A DNA stretch of 64,000 bases from Mesorhizobium amorphae CCNWGS0123 (lineage in GTDB: Bacteria; Pseudomonadota; Alphaproteobacteria; Rhizobiales; Rhizobiaceae). The DNA is taken from assembly GCF_001686985.1 (NCBI RefSeq), contig NZ_CP015322.1, forward strand, positions 186,001 through 250,000. Direction: 5' to 3'. Below the pieces are notes generated by a model. That model was not told where the DNA came from and ran no database searches. It was given only the letters and a program-made list of their open reading frames with translations. The position numbers and the translations under genes are program-made. Shown here piece by piece: positions 56,165 through 64,000 of the stretch. Position 1 is the stretch's first letter, and every line of letters begins with the position of its first letter.

Positions 56165-59100
56165 CGTGGCGCTCTCACGCGGACAAGCTTGGTTTGGCTT
56201 TGAAGGTCAGCCATTACCTCCATCATTTGCCCGAGATACGCGTAGTCGGCATCCTCACTTGTGCGCGCATTGACCCTTGTTTCGAAGAAGTCCCAACTTC
56301 CTACAATCACCAGCTTGTGCTTGGCCCGGCTCAAGAGGACGTTCATACGATTGCGCTGTCTGAGGAATCCAATACTTTTGGCTGGCGGCAAGCCATTGTT
56401 GCGGACGAGGCTTACTACAACAATATCAGCCTCGCTGCCTTGGAACTCATCAACCGTTGCTCCGAGACGCTTTCCATTTCCGATTTCAAAAGGTGCCTCA
56501 AACATATGGAGCAGGCGGCCGGATCGCTTCGCAGCTTCGATTTCGGATCGAATGGCTGCGAGTTGTCCGTTGTATGGTGAGAGGATTTGGAGGTTGCAAG
56601 GAGATCCGGGCCGGGACCTAATTTCCTCTAGAACATCAACGACAGCCCTCGCCTCCGAAGGTGCGGTGAAAAGACCCTGAGTTTCGCCGACCGAGAACTC
56701 CTTCTTCTGTACCCAATCGACATCGCACCAGACGATCCTTGAGTCAGGAAGCCAAGACCCGCTCGGAATGAGGTAGGGAGGCTCCTTCGAGAACCTTTCC
56801 CGGGTCTCGGTTGGGGATCGCAAAATCGTTCCGCTCTCATCATCGATCTCGTTGGAAGGGTCCGACTGGTCGGACGGATAGAACGTTCTACCTACCAATT
56901 CCGCGATATCCGGATGCATACGGTGTTGGTCGGTAAGGGTAGCTGCTGGGCCAGGCCCATCTTGGCCGACGACGCTTGCCTTAAATACTACAGCGAACAA
57001 CTCCACCATTCGCCGCCACCTAACACATCGGTCAGCGAAGGGATCACGATCGTCAGCGTCATCGACCAACCCCGTGTCAATAAGCGCCGGAGCGAACTGC
57101 GCTCCCTTCTCGATCGCCTTCCTGACCCTAAGAGGATCCTCAAGAAGCCTTCGAAATATTTGCGAATTGTAAGGTGGCAGTTGAAAATGGTCGCCTATCA
57201 GAAGAAGCCTGTGGCTAGCCTCAAGAGCCGTCGCCATATCGAACCCGTGTGCCTTACCGGCTTCTTCGATTACAGACCAGTCAAAGCGCCGTCCGCGACT
57301 GGCAAGATTCGCTAGATCTGCGGAGTTCGAGGTGGAAAGCGTCACGTTCGCGGCATCCTGTACCAGGATTTGCATGGTACGCAGGTCGCGGTTGTTGCTT
57401 TCAACATCCGCGCTGGCCGTTACAGCTACGGAAAGGCGCTCTCTGATTTCTTTTGCGGTGCGTTTGGCGAGGTCACTGTCCGCGAGTTGAAGCAGAAGCT
57501 TACGTGTGACGGCGGGCGGATCGAAGACATGCGAATCACGGGCTCCCAGTCGCACCATCACGGGTCGTTCCTTGGCCGAGAGCGTCGAAAACAGCTCATC
57601 GAGCTTGGACAAGACGTCGTCGACCGTGTGGTGTGAATGTGCCGTTAGCAAAATCTGAGCGGTCGGATCAGCGGCCAGAAGACGGTCAACAAAACCTTGG
57701 ATCAGCGTTGTCTTGCCCGTTCCAGGCGGTCCTTGAATCGCGAATGAGGGTTGCGTCCCCCAGAGACGCTCCAAGGCATCGAGCTTAGACGGGTCCAGTT
57801 TTATCGGTATGCGGGCCGGAGGGGCCTTTTCGTCACTTTGCCGACTTGACTGGACTGGATCGTCCAACATGCGCAATAGGCTGATGTAGGACCTCATCTC
57901 TTCTATTGCGTTGTGGCGTCGCCTTATTTGAGCGATGGATCCACCGAAATTCTTCGCTAGATAATTAGTCGCACCTTCTCTGACCGGAGGATTGCCCCTG
58001 CAACGGAATCGATACCTAGGACCCTTTGTGGTCTGCTGAGCGCCGATGAAGCGCCAAGTGCCCTCGCTCACCGCCTCGTTGGCTATGACGCGTCGATCGA
58101 GCAACGAGTACACATCCCTTTCAGGATCATCTTCGTCATCTATCGAGATGGGCTCGGCGCCCAAGCTGAACCAATCGCGTAGCTGTTCTTCGGGCGAATC
58201 CATTCGGAGGAACCGAGCCAGTTCCGTGCGCTCCACCTCGGGGCGCGGAGTGACCTCAACCTCGGTATCGCTGCTCGACCGAAATACAGTTACAATTTCA
58301 ACCGGACAAATTTGCGCTGCAGTGAGAATCGTATCCAGCTGCTGTGTGATACGGAAGAAGTCATGCACGTCTCGCAAGTATGGCGGAAGCTCGGCGCGGT
58401 TCTTGCGGAAGGGAAAGGTTCGATCCCAGGCGACCGCCCTGTCCCTAATGGTATGTTGATTGCTGCGTACGTTGGGATAGTTTTGAATCTCAAGCTTACG
58501 GGTGCCGAGACTGTAGAATTGGTCATCAGGGAGAGACAGAGGATAGAGCGCCGCAGCCTCGCAATAGGCAATGCTCCACGTTTGCGACGCGTCCACAGAC
58601 CACGGCCACAGTTTGTATTCTAGTTTCTCACCCCGCAACACAAAGTGCGGTGTGGCACCGCCGCGCGCCGTAACGCGTATATCGCCCATCAGATCCCGCT
58701 CGATCCATTCGCGTTGCCGCACAGGATCCATTGACGGTGCCGTTCTCTTGGAGGAGTTCTCGACCGCCTGCGAAAGATTCGACCCCGGGCCAAGCCGCAC
58801 GGCCATGACTAGGCTACGGCCACCTCCTGCACTTGCCGCGTTGAGGTTGCGCACAACGTTGCGGATTTGCTGAAGCGCGTCCTCATCATCAGCCAGCCGC
58901 GTGTCGGCCTGGTCAGACAAGAAGCGCAGGATTAGCTCACGTTCGCTGGCATTGAGAACGCTGACCCGTTCAACGGCGAGACGAAGTGATTGAGCCTTGC
59001 GATGGTTCTTTGGATCCACTCCAAATACTTCGGCGACAAGTATTCCGAACGCGAACCAGTCCGTCAGCATCGAGTATTCCGAACGCCCGGCCTCAAGCTC

Positions 59101-59703
59101 TGGCGCAAGTGGTCCAACTCGGGTGGCTATGCGCCCTGGAGGCTGATCGTTGCCGGCGACACGCAACGACCACTCGAAGCCGCTAAGGCGAAAATCGCCT
59201 CCTCCTTCTGGACCGGCGAAAACCGAGGCGCTGGATAGCGCACGGTGTAAGGTGCCCTCCCGGTGCAAAATAGCGAGAGCCTCTGCGATTCGCAGCAGTC
59301 CGTCCCAAAGTGGTCTCCGGCGTCCCACTTCTCCAAGGTTCTGCAGCCAGTGATGGTTTCGGCGTTCCGAAAGCGTTCGAGCAAGGGGCTGCCTGCGACC
59401 ACCTTCCAGCACCGCGTAATACTGGCGCTCATCAATTCCAACCTGCTGTAGCGAGACAAATAACTCGCTGGCCCCGGGATATCCTTGCAGGCGCATCAGC
59501 CCCCGAACCTCCCGGTTCCAGAGCGCGCGTATATCCTGTCTGTCCTCACCCAGCCGTCGCCACGTCTTCACGTAATAAACATCGCCAGCGTCAAACGCCT
59601 GCCAAAGGTCGGGTGTCCCTCGTATTGGATCGCCCGCCAACATCTTGCGATGGAGCCGGTAGCGGCCTCCGATGTATTGCTCTGCCAAATTCACCCCCGT
59701 CAA
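56161..59703 (-). CDS. mkoA: Kinase-like plus COG1112 SF1 helicase, MkoA of a Mokosh-like system
   Basis: The 1180-residue protein has an N-terminal protein-kinase fold (about 10-290) and a C-terminal UPF1-like SF1 helicase (about 640-1165). Helicase motifs are GPPGTGKTT, VIEEAGKA, TLTDQHRMHP, VDEFQGSEADIVVVSLVR and NVLLSRAK. The kinase part keeps YYVKTW, but its catalytic loop reads LHRALSSAS instead of HRDxKxxN, and the DFG position reads LSGFE, so it looks catalytically dead. TTG 59703 is the longest start; GTG 59694 is possible. It is followed by a PLD gene with overlapping ATGA. Confidence 0.8.
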   Translation of the reverse strand: MTGVNLAEQYIGGRYRLHRKMLAGDPIRGTPDLWQAFDAGDVYYVKTWRRLGEDRQDIRALWNREVRGLMRLQGYPGASELFVSLQQVGIDERQYYAVLEGGRRQPLARTLSERRNHHWLQNLGEVGRRRPLWDGLLRIAEALAILHREGTLHRALSSASVFAGPEGGGDFRLSGFEWSLRVAGNDQPPGRIATRVGPLAPELEAGRSEYSMLTDWFAFGILVAEVFGVDPKNHRKAQSLRLAVERVSVLNASERELILRFLSDQADTRLADDEDALQQIRNVVRNLNAASAGGGRSLVMAVRLGPGSNLSQAVENSSKRTAPSMDPVRQREWIERDLMGDIRVTARGGATPHFVLRGEKLEYKLWPWSVDASQTWSIAYCEAAALYPLSLPDDQFYSLGTRKLEIQNYPNVRSNQHTIRDRAVAWDRTFPFRKNRAELPPYLRDVHDFFRITQQLDTILTAAQICPVEIVTVFRSSSDTEVEVTPRPEVERTELARFLRMDSPEEQLRDWFSLGAEPISIDDEDDPERDVYSLLDRRVIANEAVSEGTWRFIGAQQTTKGPRYRFRCRGNPPVREGATNYLAKNFGGSIAQIRRRHNAIEEMRSYISLLRMLDDPVQSSRQSDEKAPPARIPIKLDPSKLDALERLWGTQPSFAIQGPPGTGKTTLIQGFVDRLLAADPTAQILLTAHSHHTVDDVLSKLDELFSTLSAKERPVMVRLGARDSHVFDPPAVTRKLLLQLADSDLAKRTAKEIRERLSVAVTASADVESNNRDLRTMQILVQDAANVTLSTSNSADLANLASRGRRFDWSVIEEAGKAHGFDMATALEASHRLLLIGDHFQLPPYNSQIFRRLLEDPLRVRKAIEKGAQFAPALIDTGLVDDADDRDPFADRCVRWRRMVELFAVVFKASVVGQDGPGPAATLTDQHRMHPDIAELVGRTFYPSDQSDPSNEIDDESGTILRSPTETRERFSKEPPYLIPSGSWLPDSRIVWCDVDWVQKKEFSVGETQGLFTAPSEARAVVDVLEEIRSRPGSPCNLQILSPYNGQLAAIRSEIEAAKRSGRLLHMFEAPFEIGNGKRLGATVDEFQGSEADIVVVSLVRNNGLPPAKSIGFLRQRNRMNVLLSRAKHKLVIVGSWDFFETRVNARTSEDADYAYLGQMMEVMADLQSQTKLVRVRAPR

Positions 59704-59789
59704 GCTAAAGAAGCATCGTAAAAATTTGGAGAGGTTGCAAGACTAACCTGAGGCACTATGCTACTGCGCTTTCAATGGGGAGTGGGTGG

Positions 59790-60671
59790 ATGGCGTTTCC
59801 AACTGACGACAATATGGATGAATTTGCATCCAACTGGGACACTTTTCGTGATCGACTTGTTGTGTTCCTGGGCGCTGGCGCGTCGATCGGGGCTAAGAAC
59901 ACGTCTGGCGACCCCCTTCCGAGTGCATACGATCTGCGCAACAGCCTTTGGCAACGATTCAAACAGCCACACGGAACAACCCTTGATCCAGCTGACCTGA
60001 AGCTCATGTCGCTTGAGCACGCCTCAGCCATCATCGAGCAGAAGGTGGGACGCGATACAATTGCAGAGTTCCTCATGAAGGTATTCGACTGCGATCGACC
60101 GCTCTGGAGTCACGTGGCACTTCCTTATCTCAGACCGAAGGCCGTGTTTACGACGAACTACGACCAGCTGATCGAATTGGGATACAAGCACAGCACAGTT
60201 GTCCCCGACGTTATTTGCGACGACCGCCGACCGACTTCTGGGCAGTTGCCGCTCTACAAGCCACATGGCAGCTTGTCGCACGGGAACCAGGCCGTTGGAC
60301 GTGGTGGACTTGTAATCACTCAGTTCGACTATTTCGAAATGATCGCCGACTACCGAAAAATGCTTGAGAAGACAATCAATACATTCGGTCGGAGTTGCGT
60401 TCTAGTGATTGGTTATTCGTTCGGAGACATGGATATTGGCTCCGAGCTATATAGATTACGCAAGCAAACAGCAGGAACACCTTGGTACGCCGTGTTTCCG
60501 CGCGCAGACCCTCAAGTGAGAGGTATGTATAGTGGGCGGCTGGGCATCAGGCAAATAGCACGCACATTCGAAGATTTCATGACTGATCTTGACGAGCGCG
60601 TGGGTTTTCTACCAGAAGGCGTGAATAGAGGCAAAAAAGATTCCATGCAGGCCGCAGGAATTATACAGTAG
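59790..60671 (+). CDS. SIR2-family defence protein
   Basis: SIR2 domains in phage defence usually destroy NAD. The product, about 293 residues, has LVVFLGAGASIGAKN near residue 24, FTTNYDQLIELGY, the catalytic His in YKPHGSLSHG and VIGYSFGDMDI. The residues needed for NAD binding and cleavage are present. ATG 59790 was chosen for GGGGAG seven bases upstream. There is no second domain beyond SIR2, so any sensor is separate. It diverges from the kinase-helicase gene across 86 bases. Confidence 0.88.
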   Translation: MAFPTDDNMDEFASNWDTFRDRLVVFLGAGASIGAKNTSGDPLPSAYDLRNSLWQRFKQPHGTTLDPADLKLMSLEHASAIIEQKVGRDTIAEFLMKVFDCDRPLWSHVALPYLRPKAVFTTNYDQLIELGYKHSTVVPDVICDDRRPTSGQLPLYKPHGSLSHGNQAVGRGGLVITQFDYFEMIADYRKMLEKTINTFGRSCVLVIGYSFGDMDIGSELYRLRKQTAGTPWYAVFPRADPQVRGMYSGRLGIRQIARTFEDFMTDLDERVGFLPEGVNRGKKDSMQAAGIIQ

Positions 60672-60932
60672 ATGACGATAATACTTGAGAAGGCGCCTTG
60701 ATAACTGATGGCGCAGCTATATTCGGCATGCCCGATACGCTGAGCAGACGTCTGACTCAACCATGGAGGTGGGTTGCGCGTTGCGCAGCCTTTGCAACGA
60801 GCGATTCGGGCGCTGGTGAGTACTAACCGTCTGTATGAATTTGCCTCGCAATTTCCCGCAGCGATTTGGAGCATCTCAATCTGCTCATGATATTGGACCC
60901 TCCGCACCAATTGCTTACCGGGCGTATCGAAT
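60672..60932. other. Intergenic region
   Basis: About 260 bases between the SIR2 gene and the helicase gene on the same strand. No terminator or small gene is clear. Confidence 0.4.
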
Positions 60933-63716
60933 GTGGCTTTGACCAAATTGCTATCTGGCCGCTCGCGCACCTACCGGCCTGGTTTCTTTGCGCGGATGTT
61001 TCCAGCCGGAAGATGGAAGCTGACCCTAGACCCGAAGCTGCCGGGGCATTTCCGACTGGCTCAGGATAGCGACGTCGAGTTTAGCTGCCTTGACGTTGTA
61101 TCGATTTCGGCCAGCAAGGCCCTCTTGTGGCATACAGTCGAGTTACGCACCCGTAGCAGAACAGACACGCTGTCGGCACTATCGGCTGACGCGGCCGCAC
61201 AACTGGCCGGAGACCTTCACGCCTTCATCAACACTCATCTTTTTGGTTTGATCGATAACGAGAGAGAGCGCTTGCTCGATGTCGGCGGCAGACTTCGGGA
61301 GGTCACCGAGGGCAATAGACAGTATCTTGGCCAGGCCGATCTCAGCAGAGCCATTGCCAGCGTTCCTGGCGCCGCGGCAGCTGCCCTCTCTCACCCGCTT
61401 CTAAACGCAGACCTCATGCCCGCAGGGCTCAAGGCCTCCCTTCCGGCCTCGTTCGCCATGATAACGAACCCAGGCGTTCGCCATGCCTACAACGAGGCTT
61501 TCGTCAGCTCCGAATTGAGAAAGTTCCAGTCGTTCTTCGACGATCTCGACCGGCGTTCGTTTTCCGATCAGCAGCGCGAGGCCTGCATCCGGCTGGAGGA
61601 CAACAACCTGCTGGTCGCCTCGGCAGGGTCGGGCAAATCCGCGACGATGGTCGGCAAAGTCGCGTACGTCCTGGAAAAACGGCTCTATCGACCCGACGAG
61701 ATCCTGCTCCTGGCCTTCAACAGAAACGCAGCCGATGAACTCAGGACGAGGATCGCCGCCCAGCTGCAGGTCGAGGAGGACGCCCTGGAGTGTCGCGTCA
61801 CGACGTTTCACGCGCTTGGGCGCGGAATCATCGAGGAGGTCGAGGGCCGACCGCCCCAGCTCGCCAACTGGGTGGATCATCCCGCTGGCGAAACCAAGGT
61901 TATCGAGGCGATCATCCAGAGCCTTTGCGAGAGCGACCCGGAATTCGCCCGGATGTGGGCCGAGCTTCTCGTTGTGCATCCCAAGGCCGACATCCCGATC
62001 GAGGTATTTGACGGGCAGGCCGACTATCGGCGCTACGTTTCGGACAGCCTTCAAAAGGGTAGCGCCACGATTGGTTCCTTGTCCGGCGTTATCGTAAAGT
62101 CGTTGCAGGAAAAGAAGATCGCCAACTGGCTTTGGCTGCATTCAGTCGCCTTCGAATACGAACGGCAGATTGCAGTAGAGGAAGATGGTGACGCGGTCCG
62201 CCATCTGCATCCCGATTTCTACTATCTGCAGACCGCAACCGTGCACGAGCATTTCGCGCTCAATGCGGACGGAAGCTCACCCTTTGCGGACTATGCCCAG
62301 CACGCCGAGCACAAACGGCTGGCATATCGCCGCAATGAGATCGATTTCTTCGAGACGACTTCCGCCCAGGCCAGCAACGAGACGCTGCTCAGCACGCTCG
62401 AATCCGAACTGGCGCGGCGCTCCATACCTTTCGAGCGCAAGAGCTACGCCGAAATCACCAAGGCGCTTGATCCTGTGATTATCAAGCACTATCACCAGCT
62501 GATATCCACCTGCTTGAAGCATATACGGGCCAGCCACCTCACACTCGACATGCTGCTCGAACGTGCCAAGACCTTGCATGACAAGGAGCGCGCGAAGCTA
62601 TTCGCGCGCGTGGTCTGGATGATCACTCAGGGATATTCCCGGAAGCTCGAGGAAGCCAAGCGGATCGACTTCGATTCGATGATCGCGGATGCGGTCCGGC
62701 TGGTCGAGTCCGGTCGATATCGAAGCCCCTATTCCCTCATTCTCGTGGATGAGTTTCAGGACATTTCCGAACCCCGCGCTAACCTCATCAAGGCGCTCAA
62801 ACAGCAGAAGGCGTTCAGCAAGGTGTTCGCGGTAGGAGACGACTGGCAGTCGATCTATCGCTTTGCCGGATCGGACATCACGATCTTTATGCGGTTCGAG
62901 GCAAATTTCGGGACCAGTTGGCAGGGGCGCCTGGAGCAGACGCATCGCTGCAACCAGCTCATTGCCGAAACGGCCGCTAAGTTCGTCCAGCGCAATCCCG
63001 AACAGATCAAGAAGTCCGTCCGCTCGACGCGCCCAGCCGTCTCGCGATCGATCCGTGTCATTCCCATCGATGATAAGCGCGACAAGCCGGACTTCGCAGT
63101 AGCTTGTCACCGCCTGCTGGAACGCCTTGACGCCGCTCTGGGTGGCATCGCCAACCGGTGGCGCGATGAAAACCGCGACAAGCTCAAGGTTCTGGTGTTG
63201 TGGCGCTACAACGTCCTCGATCCTTTCGAAGGAAGGCCCCCGTCCTTTGCCAACATCGAGGTGACCGGGCTGTCGTTTCACCGCGCCAAGGGCCTTGAGG
63301 CCGACTATACGGTCCTGCTCGATGTCAGCGAGGGCAACTATGGCGTACCAAGCCGCATCGAAGACGATGAGCTGCTGAACCTGGTCATTCCCCGCCCCGA
63401 GACCTTCGCCTACGCGGAAGAGCGACGCCTGTTCTACGTGGCGCTGACGCGTGCGAGCCGAGGCGTCTACATGATCACCAGTCGTCGTCAGCCATCCCGC
63501 TATATCCATGAGCTTTGCGAGATCGCCGGCGATGAAGTCCGCTTCGAGACGATTGAGGGAGCCGAATTGAGCCAATGTCCGGCCTGCCTCGTCGGCCAAT
63601 TGGTGGAGCGGCGCAGCAAAGACGGATCGAAGTTTCGTGGGTGCAATCAATTCCCGGATTGCAAACATTCCGAGCCGACAGTTGCAGGCCGGCGCCGTCC
63701 TTCACGACACAGGTAG
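60933..63716 (+). CDS. UvrD/HelD-like SF1 helicase with C-terminal zinc ribbon
   Basis: The 927-residue protein resembles DNA helicase IV. An N-terminal region of about 200 residues precedes the helicase, whose motifs are LVASAGSGKSATMV (near 230), TTFHALGRGI, LVDEFQDISEPRANLI (near 605), QSIYRFAGSD, and FYVALTRASRG. After the motor comes a topoisomerase-type zinc ribbon, CPAC...C...C (SQCPACLVG, RGCNQFPDCKH), near 885-910. The GTG start is uncertain. It lies on the same strand as the SIR2 gene and a DUF4238-like gene and may form a defence unit with them. Confidence 0.88.
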   Translation: MALTKLLSGRSRTYRPGFFARMFPAGRWKLTLDPKLPGHFRLAQDSDVEFSCLDVVSISASKALLWHTVELRTRSRTDTLSALSADAAAQLAGDLHAFINTHLFGLIDNERERLLDVGGRLREVTEGNRQYLGQADLSRAIASVPGAAAAALSHPLLNADLMPAGLKASLPASFAMITNPGVRHAYNEAFVSSELRKFQSFFDDLDRRSFSDQQREACIRLEDNNLLVASAGSGKSATMVGKVAYVLEKRLYRPDEILLLAFNRNAADELRTRIAAQLQVEEDALECRVTTFHALGRGIIEEVEGRPPQLANWVDHPAGETKVIEAIIQSLCESDPEFARMWAELLVVHPKADIPIEVFDGQADYRRYVSDSLQKGSATIGSLSGVIVKSLQEKKIANWLWLHSVAFEYERQIAVEEDGDAVRHLHPDFYYLQTATVHEHFALNADGSSPFADYAQHAEHKRLAYRRNEIDFFETTSAQASNETLLSTLESELARRSIPFERKSYAEITKALDPVIIKHYHQLISTCLKHIRASHLTLDMLLERAKTLHDKERAKLFARVVWMITQGYSRKLEEAKRIDFDSMIADAVRLVESGRYRSPYSLILVDEFQDISEPRANLIKALKQQKAFSKVFAVGDDWQSIYRFAGSDITIFMRFEANFGTSWQGRLEQTHRCNQLIAETAAKFVQRNPEQIKKSVRSTRPAVSRSIRVIPIDDKRDKPDFAVACHRLLERLDAALGGIANRWRDENRDKLKVLVLWRYNVLDPFEGRPPSFANIEVTGLSFHRAKGLEADYTVLLDVSEGNYGVPSRIEDDELLNLVIPRPETFAYAEERRLFYVALTRASRGVYMITSRRQPSRYIHELCEIAGDEVRFETIEGAELSQCPACLVGQLVERRSKDGSKFRGCNQFPDCKHSEPTVAGRRRPSRHR

Positions 63717-63794
63717 CGGCCATCAGCCGTGAGCCCGTGGCCGCGACCTTCGGAATCAGATCAAATGCAAAGAAGCCGGAGACGGGAAACGCGA

Positions 63795-64000
63795 ATGATC
63801 AAGGCGCCTGGATATTTCGGCGCGTGGGGCAACGTGCCTGCAGACGGTGACGTGCGGCCGTTCAGCATGCTCAATCCGTCGGGTGGTGACATCAACCGGA
63901 CCAACCGCCGGCATCACTTCATTTCGGCCGTCTATATGGACAGCTTTGCAGATGATAGCGGCAGGGTTCAGGTTTACCTTTGCGAGGCGCCTGGTAACCC
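63795..64000 (+). CDS. Start of a DUF4238-like gene (3' end outside window)
   Basis: From ATG 63795 the reading is MIKAPGYFGAWGNVPADGDV, then RRHHFISAVYMDSFADDSGRVQVYL to the window end. The RHHFIS-x-x-Y-x-x-x-F pattern is that of DUF4238 proteins, which often accompany mobile DNA and defence genes. An ATG at 63765 is also in frame. GGGAAAC lies a few bases upstream. The gene is cut at 64000, so its length and function are unknown. Confidence 0.6.
   Translation, partial: MIKAPGYFGAWGNVPADGDVRPFSMLNPSGGDINRTNRRHHFISAVYMDSFADDSGRVQVYLCEAPGN

Overview
The window reads as accessory DNA of a high-GC rhizobial alphaproteobacterium, most like a Mesorhizobium symbiosis island. The grounds are hydrogenase-maturation genes of hup/hyp type, a giant SKWP-repeat type III effector, a thiamine operon, an extra groESL, a phasin, a DUF982 protein, many decayed insertion sequences and several toxin-antitoxin pairs. 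No replication origin, tRNA or rRNA was seen.

Layout: (1) 1-5815: the end of a hyp cluster, hypF(partial)-C-D-E-X, with overlapping or closely spaced genes, ending in a stub of the regulator gene hoxA that is cut off after about 14 codons and followed by an IS110 remnant. (2) 6205-14319 (minus): one 2704-residue effector-like protein with about 15 SKWP repeats, an RNA-polymerase-like DFDGD motif, a possible RelA/SpoT-like segment, a shikimate-kinase domain with intact Walker A, and a C-terminal C48 (Ulp1) protease domain with its full His-Asp-Gln-Cys set. (3) 15047-18407: a small conserved gene, then moeA, a c-type cytochrome and an SMP-30 family gene on the minus strand. (4) 18424-22265: an IS91-type element with its tyrosine recombinase, then fragments of a sugar ABC transporter and a fic gene. 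(5) 22331-27672: a TPP riboswitch and thiC-O-S-G-E-D. (6) 28074-31946: an IS701-type element and a largely gene-free stretch with two strong hairpins. (7) 31947-34100: CIRCE-groES-groEL. (8) 34192-40327: higBA, a phasin, DUF982, a membrane protein, a DUF309 gene, a nucleotidyltransferase-type pair, an IS1595 remnant and parDE. (9) 40946-45006: a truncated ArsR/SahR-like regulator, glyA, metK and an adenosine-kinase-like gene, a methyl-cycle cluster. (10) 45680-48800: IS and DNA-methyltransferase remnants and vapBC. (11) 48864-64000: a dense defence island made of a four-gene type II CBASS (CD-NTase, E1/E2 Cap2, JAMM Cap3, DUF4297-SAVED effector), a convergent HEPN/Abi-like gene, a two-gene kinase-helicase plus PLD system matching Mokosh type I, a SIR2 gene, a UvrD-type helicase with a zinc ribbon, and the start of a DUF4238-like gene.

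How the parts work together: HypF/C/D/E build the NiFe(CN)2CO cofactor and HypX supplies CO under oxygen. The thi operon makes both thiamine halves under riboswitch control. GlyA, MetK and adenosine kinase feed and recycle S-adenosylmethionine. The right third is anti-phage immunity. The most unusual single object is the effector, in which a polymerase-type catalytic signature sits between SKWP repeats and two further enzyme domains. All assignments come from reading the sequence; no database search was run.
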